A stretch of DNA of 60,067 bases from an uncultured bacterium (GTDB taxonomy: Bacteria > Bacteroidota > Bacteroidia > Chitinophagales > Chitinophagaceae), in NCBI GenBank assembly GCA_903834825.1, contig CAILKQ010000050.1:1-60067 (forward strand). Reading direction: 5' to 3'. Each line of letters starts with the position of its first letter. Position 1 is the first letter of the stretch. The notes under the pieces are model-generated. The model did no database searches, was not told where the DNA came from, and was given only the letters and a program-made list of their open reading frames with translations. The translations under genes were made by a program, and so were the position numbers. Shown here in pieces: positions 1-10,300 of the stretch.

Positions 1-1
1 C

Positions 2-250
2 TTTACCAGCTTTGAACTTGGCAACCTTCTTTGCCTTGATCTTGATCACAGCACCAGTCTGTGGGTTACGACCATTGCGGGCAGCCCTTTTTGTTACAGA
101 GAAAGTACCGAAACCTACCAGTGTAACTTTACCACCACCTTTAAGGGTTTTGGTTACTGCGCTAACAAATGAATCAATTGTAGCGTTAGCTTGAGTTTTG
201 GTGATACCAGCATCATCAGCGAGCTTGGCGATCAATTCAGCTTTGTTCAT
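2..250 (-). CDS. HU family DNA-binding protein (C-terminus cut by window edge)
   Basis: Nucleoid-associated dimer that bends DNA. The reverse strand from the ATG at 250 reads MNKAELIAKLADDAG and continues through the conserved 'VGFGTFSVTKRAARNGRNP' stretch, which precedes the DNA-wrapping beta arm, then 'GAVIKIKAKKVAKFKAGK'. About 83 of the usual 90 residues are visible, so only the last few are missing. The gene stands alone with its own promoter at 284-313. Family assignment is certain; the HU subtype cannot be told. Confidence 0.95.
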   Translation of the reverse strand, partial: MNKAELIAKLADDAGITKTQANATIDSFVSAVTKTLKGGGKVTLVGFGTFSVTKRAARNGRNPQTGAVIKIKAKKVAKFKAGK

Positions 251-283
251 AGACTTAAATTTTTAAATTTATTTGTATACTGA

Positions 284-313
284 CAAATTTATAGGCTTTT
301 TGATTCTAACAAA
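284..313 (-). promoter_or_regulatory. Bacteroidota-type promoter of the HU gene
   Basis: On the minus strand TTTG (313-310) is followed by an 18 bp spacer and TAAATTTG (291-284). This matches the -33 TTTG / -7 TAnnTTTG pattern used by the primary sigma factor of Bacteroidota. The predicted start near 277 leaves a leader of about 27 nt, AT-rich and without a Shine-Dalgarno sequence, as is usual for abundant proteins in this phylum. The remaining bases to 393 are AT-rich with no further element seen. Confidence 0.65.
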
Positions 314-393
314 ATTTTTTTCTTCACTTATTTTCCCTAAAAGCCAATACTGACCTATATTTTAGCCTGTAAAGATAATCTATTTTTCCACAC

Positions 394-699
394 TTATTGC
401 ACAATTGCCATTAAAGTACGAAATCCTATTGCTTTGTCACCCCATTGGCGGGTTGCAGCCAAACGCAATGCGGGCGCGTGCTCAGCAATGTACCTGCGGT
501 AATGCTCCTCTGTTTCGGCATGAAATTGAACAGCAAACGTAAGTCCTTCCTGTTCATCTATTTCCAACAAACGCAATACCTTGAAACTGCTGAAAAGCCC
601 TGTAGACATGATTTGGGGTATATGTGTCCCTTTCATCCACTCCATCCATTCTTCATGTATTTCATGGGCGACAGCATAGGTAATGTTGTATACCAGCAT
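394..699 (-). CDS. DUF4286 family protein
   Basis: A cytosolic protein of 101 residues starting MLVYNITYAVAHEIHEEW. The pattern of an N-terminal strand, an amphipathic helix rich in E and W, 'MSTGLFSSFKVLRLL', then 'FAVQFHAETEEHYRRYI' matches DUF4286, a small family common in Bacteroidota whose fold resembles antibiotic monooxygenase/EthD ferredoxin-like proteins. An upstream extension to 777 is open but would overlap the exonuclease gene; the ATG at 699, one base after that gene's stop, fits better. It is probably the last gene of the metH-xth transcript. No biochemical role is known to me. Confidence 0.8.
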   Translation of the reverse strand: MLVYNITYAVAHEIHEEWMEWMKGTHIPQIMSTGLFSSFKVLRLLEIDEQEGLTFAVQFHAETEEHYRRYIAEHAPALRLAATRQWGDKAIGFRTLMAIVQ

Positions 700-700
700 C

Positions 701-1474
701 TTATTGATGTAAGAGTTCAAGGTAAACGGGGCAGTGATCACTGTGTTTGACATCCGGGTATATCTCCGCATCAACAATGCGCGCAGCCAGGCTCTCCGTA
801 ACGTTGATATAATCTATGCGCCAGCCTTTGTTGTTGAGCCTAACACTGGGGAATCGCTGGCTCCACCAAGAATACCTGTGTGGTTCCGGATGAATTTTCC
901 TGAAGCTATCCACCCATCCTGAGGCAAAAAAATCGTCCATCCAGGCCCTTTCTTCGGGCAAGAACCCTGTTGTGTTTTTATTGCCCTTGGGATCATGGAT
1001 GTCGATAGGGTTGTGTGCAATGTTGTAATCACCGCAAAGGATGATTCCCTCAAAATTTTGCTTTGTTTTGTTCAGGTAGGGCAGCATCTCATTCAACCAT
1101 TCCATCTTGAAGGATTGTCTTTCTTCGCCAGATGTGCCTGATGGGAAATAGGCATTGATCAGCAACAGTTTTCCAAAATGCAGTTGAATCACACGGCCTT
1201 CGTCATCGCTCTGCTTGTGGCCATTTCCTGTGACCACCTTGTCTGGTTTGATTTTTGTAAACACTGCAACGCCGCTGTATCCTTTTTTGCTGCTGGCACT
1301 GTACCAATAGTCTTGGTAGCCCAGTGCATTGATTTCCTTAACGTCAACATCATCTTTGGTTGCTTTTGTTTCTTGCAGGCAAATGATGTCTGCCGGATTG
1401 GTTTTTAGCCAATCAATAAAACCTTTTTTGATGGCAGCCCGGATCCCGTTTACATTGTAGGAGATGATTCGCAT
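701..1474 (-). CDS. xth: Exodeoxyribonuclease III (AP endonuclease family)
   Basis: Base-excision repair enzyme that cuts DNA at abasic sites and removes 3' blocking groups. The 257 residues carry the exonuclease-endonuclease-phosphatase signatures in order: 'MRIISYNVNGIRAA' at the N-terminus, 'ICLQETKA' with the metal-binding Glu, 'SGVAVFTK', 'CGDYNIAH' with the catalytic Asp and Asn, 'RIDYINVT', and the terminal 'HSDHCPVYLEL' with the Asp-His pair. Length is normal. It lies 21 bp after the second metH gene and directly before DUF4286, so probably shares the metH transcript. Confidence 0.95.
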   Translation of the reverse strand: MRIISYNVNGIRAAIKKGFIDWLKTNPADIICLQETKATKDDVDVKEINALGYQDYWYSASSKKGYSGVAVFTKIKPDKVVTGNGHKQSDDEGRVIQLHFGKLLLINAYFPSGTSGEERQSFKMEWLNEMLPYLNKTKQNFEGIILCGDYNIAHNPIDIHDPKGNKNTTGFLPEERAWMDDFFASGWVDSFRKIHPEPHRYSWWSQRFPSVRLNNKGWRIDYINVTESLAARIVDAEIYPDVKHSDHCPVYLELLHQ

Positions 1475-1495
1475 GGATTATTTTTAATTGTTGTC

Positions 1496-4186
1496 TTAAG
1501 CATCAAGGCTCGGCCTCAACCATTTTTCTGCTGCTGCGGTATCCATTCCCGTTCTTGCAGCATAGTCATGCAATTGGTCTTTGGTGATTTTTCCTACGCC
1601 AAAATATTTTGCTTGAGGGTGGGCAAAATACCAACCGCAAACAGAAGACGCAGGGTACATGGCCAAAGACTCTGTAAGGCTGATGCCAATCTGTTGGGTG
1701 GCATCAAGCAAATCAAAAAGCTTGTTCTTCTCAGTATGATCAGGGCAGGCAGGATAGCCGGGCGCTGGCCTGATGCCTGTGTACACTTCTTTGATCATGT
1801 CATCATTGGACAGCAGTTCATCCTTGGCGTAGCCCCAGTATTCCGTTCTCACTTCCATGTGGATGTATTCTGCAAGGGCCTCAGCAAGCCTGTCTGCCAG
1901 GGCCTGGAGCATGATCTTGCTATAATCATCAAGCGCTGATTCAAAGCGTTTGATATGCGGTTCAATTCCTTCGATGGTAACGGCAAAGGCGCCAAGATGG
2001 TCCTGTGTTGAAGTTGATGTGGGTGCAATAAAGTCGGCCAATGAAAGATTGGGCTGGTTAGCAGCTTTTTTCATTTGCTGCCTAAGGAATTGCAATTCTA
2101 CCGCTTCATGGGTTTCAACATTGAGCACGGTAACGCTGTCTCGGTCATTGCTGTTGGCTGGCCAAAAGCCAATCACCGCCTTTGGTTCAAGCCATTTGCC
2201 TGACACAATCTCTTGCAACATCTGGTTTGCATCATCAAACAATGTAGATGCTTCCTTTCCAATGATTGCATCCTTGAGGATCGCAGGGAATTTACCATGC
2301 ATCTCCCATGCAATAAAGAAAGGCGTCCAGTCGATATAGGGTATTAGGGTTTCAATGCTGATGCCGGTGATTTCTTTTTTGCCAGTAAAAGTTGGTGTTG
2401 TGAAACGAGATTCAGCCCAATTGATGGTGAATTTTCGCTTCACTGCTTCCTCATACGAAAGCATTTCCTTGCTGTTTTTCTTGTTGGCAAATTCGATGCG
2501 CAGTTTATCATACTCCACATCGATTGCGCCAAGAAAATCTTTTTTATTTTGATTGAGCAAAGATCCTGCAACAGAAACACTTCTTGATGCATCGAGTACA
2601 TGCACTACTCCGCCATCATACTGCTGTGCGATCTTGAGTGCTGTATGCATCCGGGATGTAGTGGCTCCTCCAATCAGCAGGGGTTGTTTCATTCCCCGGC
2701 GTTTCATCTCACTAGCCACATGCACCATTTCATCCAATGAAGGTGTAATCAATCCGCTCAATCCAATGATGTCTGCATTGTGTTTGACAGCCTCATCAAG
2801 GATCTTGTCGGCGCCAACCATCACACCAAGGTCTACGATATCGTATCCATTGCAACCCAATACAACACCCACAATATTTTTTCCGATATCATGCACATCA
2901 CCTTTTACAGTGGCCAGTAAAATTTTGCCTGCGGCTGATGCCTCCAGCTTGGCTGCTTCAATGAATGGCGTAAGAACGGCCACACTTTTTTTCATGACAC
3001 GGGCACTTTTCACCACCTGTGGCAGGAACATTTTTCCAATACCAAACAGGTCTCCCACAATGTTCATTCCATCCATCAATGGCCCTTCAATGACATCCAA
3101 TGGGCGTGGATATTGTTGCCTGGCCTCTTCTGTATCAGCATCAATGTATTCAGTAATACCATTGATCAGCGCATGTTTCAGGCGTTCTTCAACAGGGTTG
3201 TTGCGCCAGGCTTCGTCTCTTTCCTGTACTTTTCCTTTGGCTCTTACGGTTTCAGCAAACTGGATCAGTTTTTCTGTTGCCTGGTTGTCATCATTGTTCC
3301 TGTTGAGGATAACATCTTCGCAGAGGTTTCTGAGTACAGGGTCAATCTCGTCATACACCACCAACTGCCCTGCATTCACGATGCCCATGTCCATTCCGGC
3401 CTTGATGGCATAGAACAAGAAAACGGAGTGCATGGCTTCACGAACATGGTCGTTGCCACGGAAAGAAAACGAAAGGTTGCTGATACCGCCGGATATTTTG
3501 ACCAAGGGATATTTTTGTTTCAATACCCGCGTGGCCTCGATAAAATCAACCCCATAGTTGTTGTGTTCTTCCAGGCCTGTGGCCACTGCAAAAACATTGA
3601 GATCAAAGATGATGTCTGATGCAGGGAATCCTACTTTTTGGGTGAGTATATCATAAGCGCGCTGACCAATCTTGATTCTTTTTTCCAACGTATCGGCTTG
3701 TCCTTGTTCATCAAAAGCCATGACGATTACTGCTGCCCCAAAACTTCTGCAGATGATGGCCTGTTGAATGAATTTTTCTTCTCCTTCTTTGAGAGAGATG
3801 GAGTTTACCACACATTTTCCTTGTATGCATTTCAGCCCGGCTTCGATGATCGAAAACTTCGAAGAGTCAATCATGATCGGTATCCTGGCAATGTCTGGCT
3901 CGCTTTGCATCAGGTTCAAAAAGATAACCATTTCTTTTTCACCATCCAGCAAGGCATCATCCATGTTTACATCCAGCACCTGTGCACCGCTTTCCACCTG
4001 TTGCCTGGCAATGCTCAGCGCCTCTTCGTATTTCTCTTCCCTGATCAGCCTGGCAAATTTCTTAGAGCCCGTAACATTCGTCCTTTCGCCCACATTCACA
4101 AAATTCGTCTCCGGTCTGATCACCAAAGGCTCCAATCCGGACAAACGCATGTAAGGCTTGATATGTACTTTTTCTCCCATGTTCAT
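1496..4186 (-). CDS. metH: Methionine synthase, folate-, cobalamin- and SAM-binding part
   Basis: Second half of cobalamin-dependent methionine synthase, 896 residues. Domains in order: pterin-binding methyltetrahydrofolate barrel ('[17 protein letters not shown]', about residues 20-290), helical cap (about 330-420), cobalamin-binding Rossmann domain with the His ligand in '[12 protein letters not shown]' (about 430-570), and C-terminal reactivation domain binding SAM ('[17 protein letters not shown]', about 610-890). The homocysteine-binding domain is missing here and is encoded by the gene 18 bp upstream, so the enzyme works as two polypeptides. Two ATGs lie close together (4186 and 4180); either could start translation. 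Confidence 0.95.
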   Translation of the reverse strand: MNMGEKVHIKPYMRLSGLEPLVIRPETNFVNVGERTNVTGSKKFARLIREEKYEEALSIARQQVESGAQVLDVNMDDALLDGEKEMVIFLNLMQSEPDIARIPIMIDSSKFSIIEAGLKCIQGKCVVNSISLKEGEEKFIQQAIICRSFGAAVIVMAFDEQGQADTLEKRIKIGQRAYDILTQKVGFPASDIIFDLNVFAVATGLEEHNNYGVDFIEATRVLKQKYPLVKISGGISNLSFSFRGNDHVREAMHSVFLFYAIKAGMDMGIVNAGQLVVYDEIDPVLRNLCEDVILNRNNDDNQATEKLIQFAETVRAKGKVQERDEAWRNNPVEERLKHALINGITEYIDADTEEARQQYPRPLDVIEGPLMDGMNIVGDLFGIGKMFLPQVVKSARVMKKSVAVLTPFIEAAKLEASAAGKILLATVKGDVHDIGKNIVGVVLGCNGYDIVDLGVMVGADKILDEAVKHNADIIGLSGLITPSLDEMVHVASEMKRRGMKQPLLIGGATTSRMHTALKIAQQYDGGVVHVLDASRSVSVAGSLLNQNKKDFLGAIDVEYDKLRIEFANKKNSKEMLSYEEAVKRKFTINWAESRFTTPTFTGKKEITGISIETLIPYIDWTPFFIAWEMHGKFPAILKDAIIGKEASTLFDDANQMLQEIVSGKWLEPKAVIGFWPANSNDRDSVTVLNVETHEAVELQFLRQQMKKAANQPNLSLADFIAPTSTSTQDHLGAFAVTIEGIEPHIKRFESALDDYSKIMLQALADRLAEALAEYIHMEVRTEYWGYAKDELLSNDDMIKEVYTGIRPAPGYPACPDHTEKNKLFDLLDATQQIGISLTESLAMYPASSVCGWYFAHPQAKYFGVGKITKDQLHDYAARTGMDTAAAEKWLRPSLDA

Positions 4187-4204
4187 TTATTTGATTCAAC
4201 CCCT

Positions 4205-5230
4205 TCAACCCTCAACATCCATCACCGGCAACTCCCTCGTCGCTATCTTCCTCACATTGTCGGCAATATGCTTGATATGGTCTGGCGTTGTTCCGCAGCA
4301 TCCGCCAACGATGTTGACAAATCCTTTTTGGGCCCATTCCTCAATGAAATGTGCCGTTTCGGCAGGCTCCTCATCGTATTCTCCCATTGCATTGGGAAGG
4401 CCGGCATTGGGATACGCAGAGGTATAACATGCTGCGATTTGAGAAAGTTCTTCAATGTGTGAACGCATCTGGTTTGCACCCAGTGCACAGTTCAGACCAA
4501 CGCTCAGAGGGTTCGCATGCGCAATGCTGGTATAGAAAGCTTCCAGTGTCTGACCGCTGAGTGTTCTGCCGGAGGCATCTGTGATGGTTCCGCTGATCAT
4601 CAAGGGAAGTTCCTGAAGGTTATGGTCCCTAAAGAATTTCTTGGTTGCGTAAATGGCGGCCTTGGCATTCAAGGTATCAAAAATGGTTTCAATCAGCAAA
4701 AGGTCAACTCCGCCTTCTACCAGGGCTTTCACCTGTTCGTAATAGGCTTCTGCCACCTCATCAAAACTAATGCTCCTGAAGCCGGGGTTGTTTACATCCG
4801 GTGAAAGGGACAGGGTCTTGTTCATGGGGCCAATGGCACCAGCCACAAAGGGGCCGCCTGCATCCTTGCTTTCAGGGTGGTTGGCCCTGTATTCATTGAC
4901 GGCATTTCTGGCACATTGGACGGCTGCCAGGTTGATTTCATAAGACTGGTCGCTCATGTTGTAGTCGGCCATTGAAACCGACTGTGCATTGAAGGTATTG
5001 GTCTCAATGATGTCAGCGCCGGCCTCCAGGTATTGAAGGTGGATGTTCTTGATGATCTCCGGTTGGGTGATGCTGAGCAGGTCATTGTTGCCCTTGAGGT
5101 CGGAATGCCAATCGGCAAACCTTGTGCCCCTGTAATCAGCCTCGTTGAGCTTATGCCTTTGGATCATGGTTCCCATGGCACCATCGATGACCAAGATCCT
5201 TTCTTTGAGTAGTGTGGAAATATCTTTCAT
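4205..5230 (-). CDS. metH: Homocysteine S-methyltransferase domain protein, N-terminal part of MetH
   Basis: Zinc-dependent homocysteine-binding barrel of methionine synthase, 341 residues. The three zinc-ligand cysteines are visible in 'VGLNCALG' and '[12 protein letters not shown]', and the N-terminal '[15 protein letters not shown]' is the standard start of the family. In most bacteria this module is fused to the rest of MetH; here it ends at 'VMDVEG' and the next gene begins 18 bp on with the folate domain. It is the first gene of the operon, with a promoter only about 10 nt from its ATG. Confidence 0.95.
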   Translation of the reverse strand: MKDISTLLKERILVIDGAMGTMIQRHKLNEADYRGTRFADWHSDLKGNNDLLSITQPEIIKNIHLQYLEAGADIIETNTFNAQSVSMADYNMSDQSYEINLAAVQCARNAVNEYRANHPESKDAGGPFVAGAIGPMNKTLSLSPDVNNPGFRSISFDEVAEAYYEQVKALVEGGVDLLLIETIFDTLNAKAAIYATKKFFRDHNLQELPLMISGTITDASGRTLSGQTLEAFYTSIAHANPLSVGLNCALGANQMRSHIEELSQIAACYTSAYPNAGLPNAMGEYDEEPAETAHFIEEWAQKGFVNIVGGCCGTTPDHIKHIADNVRKIATRELPVMDVEG

Positions 5231-5246
5231 GCTTCTTTTAGAAATG

Positions 5247-5277
5247 CAAAGGTAGTTAAAAGCACTAAGGGTTCAAA
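5247..5277 (-). promoter_or_regulatory. Promoter of the metH operon
   Basis: On the minus strand TTTG (5277-5274), a 19 bp spacer and TACCTTTG (5254-5247) match the Bacteroidota consensus exactly. The expected transcript start near 5240 leaves only about 10 nt before the ATG at 5230, too short to hold a SAM or cobalamin riboswitch. Control of this operon would therefore have to act at the promoter. Confidence 0.75.
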
Positions 5278-5296
5278 GGCTAGGTGAACAAGCTTT

Positions 5297-5911
5297 TTAT
5301 TGGATATAGCTGTCTACAGGCAACCTGTTGCGGATGCTTTTTGCCAGCGTCATTTCATCTGCAAATTCGAGTTCACCACCAAAGGCAATGCCACGGGCGA
5401 TGGTAGTGAAGCGGAGTTCCGGGTTATTGAGCTTTTTGCGGATATAATAAATGGTGGTATCGCCCTGAATGGTTGGGCTAAGGGCAAATACAATTTCCTT
5501 TGTATTTTCCAATGGGATTCTTTCAGCAAGTGCGGTAATGGTGAGTTGGTCGGGGCCGATGCCATCCAGTGGAGAGATGACGCCACCCAGCACATGGTAG
5601 ACCCCATTGTATTGCTCAGTTGATTCAATGGCAATCACATCCCTGATGTTTTCCACCACGCAAATCACTTCTTTTTTTCTGCCTGCATTGCTGCAAATGG
5701 GGCACTGGTCCAGGTCTGAAATGTTGAAACAGGTTTTGCAGAACTTGATTTCTTTTCTCATCCGCTCAATGGTTTCGCTGAATTGCACCACCTCTGCCTC
5801 CTCTTGTTTGAGCAAGTGAAGCACCAGCCTTAGTGCTGTTTTTTTTCCGATGCCGGGCAGGCGGGAGAATTCTTTTACGGCTGCTTCAAGAAGGGAGGAG
5901 GATATATGCAT
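5297..5911 (-). CDS. recR: Recombination mediator protein RecR
   Basis: RecF-pathway protein that with RecO loads RecA onto single-stranded DNA at gaps. The 204 residues show the N-terminal helix-hairpin-helix ('FSRLPGIGKKTALRLVLHLL'), a four-Cys zinc finger ('FCKTCFNISDLDQCPIC'), and the Toprim domain beginning 'VICVVENIRDVIAIE' and running through 'YHVLGGVISPLDGIGPDQL'. Length is normal. It is the last gene after the helicase-nuclease and lipoprotein, 8 bp downstream of the latter. Confidence 0.97.
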   Translation of the reverse strand: MHISSSLLEAAVKEFSRLPGIGKKTALRLVLHLLKQEEAEVVQFSETIERMRKEIKFCKTCFNISDLDQCPICSNAGRKKEVICVVENIRDVIAIESTEQYNGVYHVLGGVISPLDGIGPDQLTITALAERIPLENTKEIVFALSPTIQGDTTIYYIRKKLNNPELRFTTIARGIAFGGELEFADEMTLAKSIRNRLPVDSYIQ

Positions 5912-5919
5912 CTACAAAA

Positions 5920-7311
5920 TTACTGAATGTCTTTGAGATCAATTCTCAATTCATTGTCCCAATTGGCCCTGATTTGCAGGGTTTGCTTTCTGGCCACCAC
6001 TTTTTCCGGCTGCAGTTTTTTCCAGTAATTACCAGTATCCCACTTGCTGTTGTTGTTGATGTCAAAAAGGATGCTGATCTGGTATTCCCCCGGGTTGAAC
6101 AATTTGATCTTGTATTTTTCCTGTTTGGCCTGTTGTTGAAGAAAGATTTTGCTGTCTTTCATGAGCAGCAGGATAGGGTGCAGGTTGCTGTCAATATTGG
6201 CAATCTTGATGTCGATGCTGCCGTAATCCGATTCTTTTTTTGAGGTGAAGCCGATGGTATCGGTTTTCATGAATTTGTTGTCCATGGTATCCATCGCAAA
6301 ATCCTTTTCAAGGATCAGGTTATATGTGGTGTTTTCTGTCCAGGAGTGTTGGATGATCAGTTGTTTTCCTGTGCTGTCTTTGTTCAATGTGAAACCGGTG
6401 ATGGCTTTGAAATCCTTGTCGGTGAAACGAATTTTGGATGAATCCAGTTTTTTCAGGGGATACTCTGTGGTCAGGATCAGGGTAGAAAGCAGGTCCTGCC
6501 TTCCACCCTCCAGGTTGTTGCTGAGCTTTAACCGTTTGTCCTCTCCTTTTTTATTGGTGGCAGCAGGTTTTGCGGTTGATTTTGGTGCAGGCTTGGCTTC
6601 CTGTTCCTCTTCAAAAGCATACAAAACGGTAGATGTATCTGTACCGATGTTGATGGGGCTGTTCATGAATGCGATCAGCTCGCTGGACTGGTCATATTTT
6701 TTGCCACCGTCTGCATCCTTGATGGCGAAGAGGTTGTAGCGTCCGGGCTGAAGATTGCTGAAAATGAAACTGCCATCTCCTTTGAGTCGTGTATAATAAC
6801 GGGGTTTTTCTTTGGCCACCGCAGAGTCGTCTTGGTTGCGGTGCAGTACTGCAATCATGGTGCTGTCTACTTTTCCTGTAGCAGCGATGATTACTTTACC
6901 GGTGAAAAAAGCAGAATCAAGGTAGGGTCCGGTAGAAAAACTATAGGAGAAATCCTTGAGGATATTGTTTTCGTTGATGTCTTTGATGGCTTCACCAAAA
7001 TCAATCCTGTAGGTGGTGTTTTCCTCCAGGGTGTCTTTCAGTTTGATGGTGATGGTCTTGAGCTTTCCCTCCGCGTTGGGATTGCTTTTGGGAATGGGGG
7101 AGTAGGTCAGCTTTTCGTAAGGGTTTTCAAGGGTGATGTACTCATCAAAAACCAGGGTGATTTTGTTGCCCTTGAAGTTTTTGGCACCATATTCTGGCAA
7201 GGCGGCAACAAGTTTCGGTGGGATGGAATCCCTTAGCCCACCCGTTGGAGGAACCTGTTGCCCACAGGATGAAATGGCGACAGCAATGAGGATAAAATAA
7301 ATGGGTTTCAT
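5920..7311 (-). CDS. Lipoprotein with N-terminal bacterial Ig-like (Big_5) domain
   Basis: Predicted outer-membrane or periplasmic lipoprotein of 463 residues. It begins MKPIYFILIAVAISSCGQQ: a short hydrophobic signal followed by a lipobox ending at Cys16. 'PTGGLRDSIPPKLVAALPE' then an Ig-like strand pattern with 'ITLVFDEYITLENP' and 'LEENTTYRIDFGEAIKDINEN' is typical of a Bacteroidota Big_5 family. A Lys/Ala/Pro-rich linker lies near residues 245-265. The ATG at 7311 is used; a longer frame would need a TTG start. It lies 14 bp after the helicase gene. Function unknown; an envelope structural role is only a guess. Confidence 0.8.
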   Translation of the reverse strand: MKPIYFILIAVAISSCGQQVPPTGGLRDSIPPKLVAALPEYGAKNFKGNKITLVFDEYITLENPYEKLTYSPIPKSNPNAEGKLKTITIKLKDTLEENTTYRIDFGEAIKDINENNILKDFSYSFSTGPYLDSAFFTGKVIIAATGKVDSTMIAVLHRNQDDSAVAKEKPRYYTRLKGDGSFIFSNLQPGRYNLFAIKDADGGKKYDQSSELIAFMNSPINIGTDTSTVLYAFEEEQEAKPAPKSTAKPAATNKKGEDKRLKLSNNLEGGRQDLLSTLILTTEYPLKKLDSSKIRFTDKDFKAITGFTLNKDSTGKQLIIQHSWTENTTYNLILEKDFAMDTMDNKFMKTDTIGFTSKKESDYGSIDIKIANIDSNLHPILLLMKDSKIFLQQQAKQEKYKIKLFNPGEYQISILFDINNNSKWDTGNYWKKLQPEKVVARKQTLQIRANWDNELRIDLKDIQ

Positions 7312-7325
7312 GATGTCCTGCAAAG

Positions 7326-10300
7326 TTAATCAAAAAGCACCTCCTGTTCTTCTTCAACAAAGCCCACCTGCAGTTTATTGGTTTTGACAAAATTACACCA
7401 ATGACAATCTTGCTTTCCGCAACCGGTATAGAAGTCGCGGGCCTGGATTTTCTCCCAAACCATCTGGATTTGTTCCCTTACAGCATCAGTATCGTCTTTT
7501 GAGATGGGCACCAGGATGGAGCTGATCTCCTTTTTGGCATTGGGTTCTACAAAGTCAAACTCTGTGCTCATGACCTGGTATTTTCCCTGGTCATTGTTGT
7601 CAATCAGCAGCTTGTAAAAAACAGCCTGGCGCCAATAATCTCCGCCATAAGGAGGATCGCTTTCTGGGTTTTTGAGCTTCGCTTTTGCGTTGTCAGGATT
7701 TCCGGTTTTATAATCCACCACATTTACCTTGTGGCCATCAAATTCCATTTTGTCGATTTTCCCTTTGAGCGGAATACCATCCACCATCACATTCCTGATG
7801 TTGCGTTCAACCGCTACAATCTTGTTGAAAGAATTTATTTTTTTATCGTGGTATTTGTCCAGGATCTCACGGCCATATTCCATTCTTCTGTCAAATTCTT
7901 CTTTGGTGAAACTCTCCCTGTGCCTGTACAGGAAAAGTACAAAATCATCGATCAGCACTTGTTTTGGAGGGAACTTGTTGTTGGGGTCTTCTTTCATTTT
8001 ATTGAAGAAGGACTCCAGCGCAAAGTGAACGCCAGAGCCAAACTCAAGGGTTTCGTTCTTGGGCGATGGGATGCGGATTAGGTTGTTGTAGTAAAATTGA
8101 AGTGGGCAGTTGAGGTAATTGTTCAGGGCAGTTACATTCATGGCGAATTTGTCCAATGCCTTGTCAATGATGTCTGTATCCATTTTCTCAATCACGGGAG
8201 AATGAGCAGAAAGTAGCCTCACCAAATTGAAGGCAGTGATCACTGATTCTTCCGGCATGGGATGCTCTTCAGGTAGAGAATGGACTGCCTTGATTTCTTC
8301 CAAAAACATGCTTGCCTCAAGGTCTTTGCCATCGTCCTTTTGTTTGGAATAAGATATCGTGAGGTATTGCTCGGCCCTTGTGATGGCCACATAAAAAAGC
8401 CTCCTGAGCTCCTCATCTGAACTTGTGTTGGCATGGGATTCGAACAGGGTGTCCGGTAATTTGTAGCCTTTGTTGTTGGCCCTTTTCTTCTCCCAAAAAG
8501 AGGCATTGCATCCTGCAAAAAATACGTATTCAAACTCAAGACCCTTTGACCCATGGGCCGTCAGGAGGTTAACGCCTTTTTCATTGCCCCCAACCTGAAC
8601 AATGGGTAGGGCAATCTCTTCCTTGCGCATCATCTGAATTACCTTCACCAATTTATTCAGGTTCAGCGAGGGATCTTTTTTTGTTTCATTTTTAAGGAAA
8701 TCAAAAAAGGCCGTCAGCACCTGCATTTGCCAATGGTTGTCTGCAGACTTCATGATCAGGCCCAGCATTCCGGAATCGCGGATGAGCCTTTCCAGCAGTT
8801 GTTGAAGGGTGATGTTGTTGATCATGCCGATAAGGCCCTCAATGAATTTTCCGGTATTGGCCAGTTCATCAGAAATATTTTTTTCGAAAAGGCTTCCTGC
8901 AATGGAATTGGTCTTGATGTCGATGATGTTCCTGAATCCTGACACATCTTTTTTGTACAAGCGCTGGGTATTTTCAATGCTGAGTTTGGCAATTTCCAGC
9001 GGACGGACGCCAAACCAATCATAGTGCAGGATTTCAAAAAGCATCTGGTCTCCACTGAAGGCCGTATCCATTTCTGCATCCAGGTATTCGAACAGGCGGA
9101 TGATTTTTTTGATCAAGGGAAGGTCCAATATATTGATGTTGCGTTTGCTGTAAAACAGGATACTCCTGCATTTCAGGAACTCAGCCAATTCTTCCCCGTA
9201 TTTGTTTTCCTTGTAAATGACAGCAATTTTCTTTGGCTCAATGCCACTGTGTACAAGGGTTTCAATTTCATGGGTGATGCCGATCATTTCCTCCCTTGCA
9301 TTTCTCCATGCCTTGATGATGGGCAGGTGTGTACTGTTTTTAAGGGTGGCTTTTCCTGCAACAAGGGTTTTGTCCAGGCCTTGTATATGGCTGATCAGGC
9401 GCTCGTTGTTTTTATCGATCAGGGTTTTGGAAATATCCAGGATGGGCTGTATTGAACGGTAGTTTTCCGTCAACATGATGGTCTTGATGTTTTGAAACTT
9501 CTTCATGAAAACCAGCATGTTCTCCACATTGGCTCCCTGAAAGCGAAAGATCGACTGGTCGTCATCTCCCACAACAAAAATATTGGGCTCATCCCAGTAA
9601 CTGATCAGCATTTCAACCAGTGTATTCTGCGTTCCACTTGTATCCTGGTATTCATCCACCAGCACATACTGGAACTGTTCCTGGTACTGGGCAAGGATTT
9701 GTCGGTTGTTTTTGAAAACACCAATGACCCAGTTGATCATGTCATCAAAGTCGTACCGCTTGTGGTCCTGCATCATTTTTTGGAATTGCTCAAATTCCTT
9801 GACGGCAGCCTCCAGCTTGGCCATCTTGTCTTTTTCGGCATTGAGCAGTTCCATTTTCAGGTTGCCGGCATTGAACTGGCCCGTTTTTCTTTTATAGATG
9901 TATTCATCCCTGGTCGGAAGGTCGTTGAGGTATGCTTGGATGGCATCCAGGATCAGGTCTGTCGTCCAGCCCTCCCGCTTCATGCTGCTGAACAGCTGGC
10001 GGAGGTTCTTGGTTTCAAAATAGACATCACTGCGGTACCGTTTCAGCGGATGGTTTTTGGGAAACTGGTCGATCAGTTCCCGCAGCAGGGCAATCGATTC
10101 CAAATCGGAGATGGGTTCCAGGCTATTTTTTTCAAAATACGCGAGGTTATCCTGGATGACCTGGTTGCAGAAGGAATGATAGGTATGGATGTTGACCTTG
10201 TAAGCGTCTGGTCCAATCATTTTTAACAAACGTTTTCTCATGGCCACCGCCCCTGAGTCGGTATAGGTCATGCAGAGAATATTCTGAGGAAGGGTATCCG

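Noticed and set aside
2553-3413. Long plus-strand frame opposite metH
   Set aside because: It is low-complexity, rich in Ser, Thr, Pro and Ile, and antisense to the cobalamin and folate domains, so it is a shadow.
5255-5290. tRNA-like 'gggttcaa' sequence
   Set aside because: No acceptor stem or other arms can be folded around it; it lies at the metH promoter.
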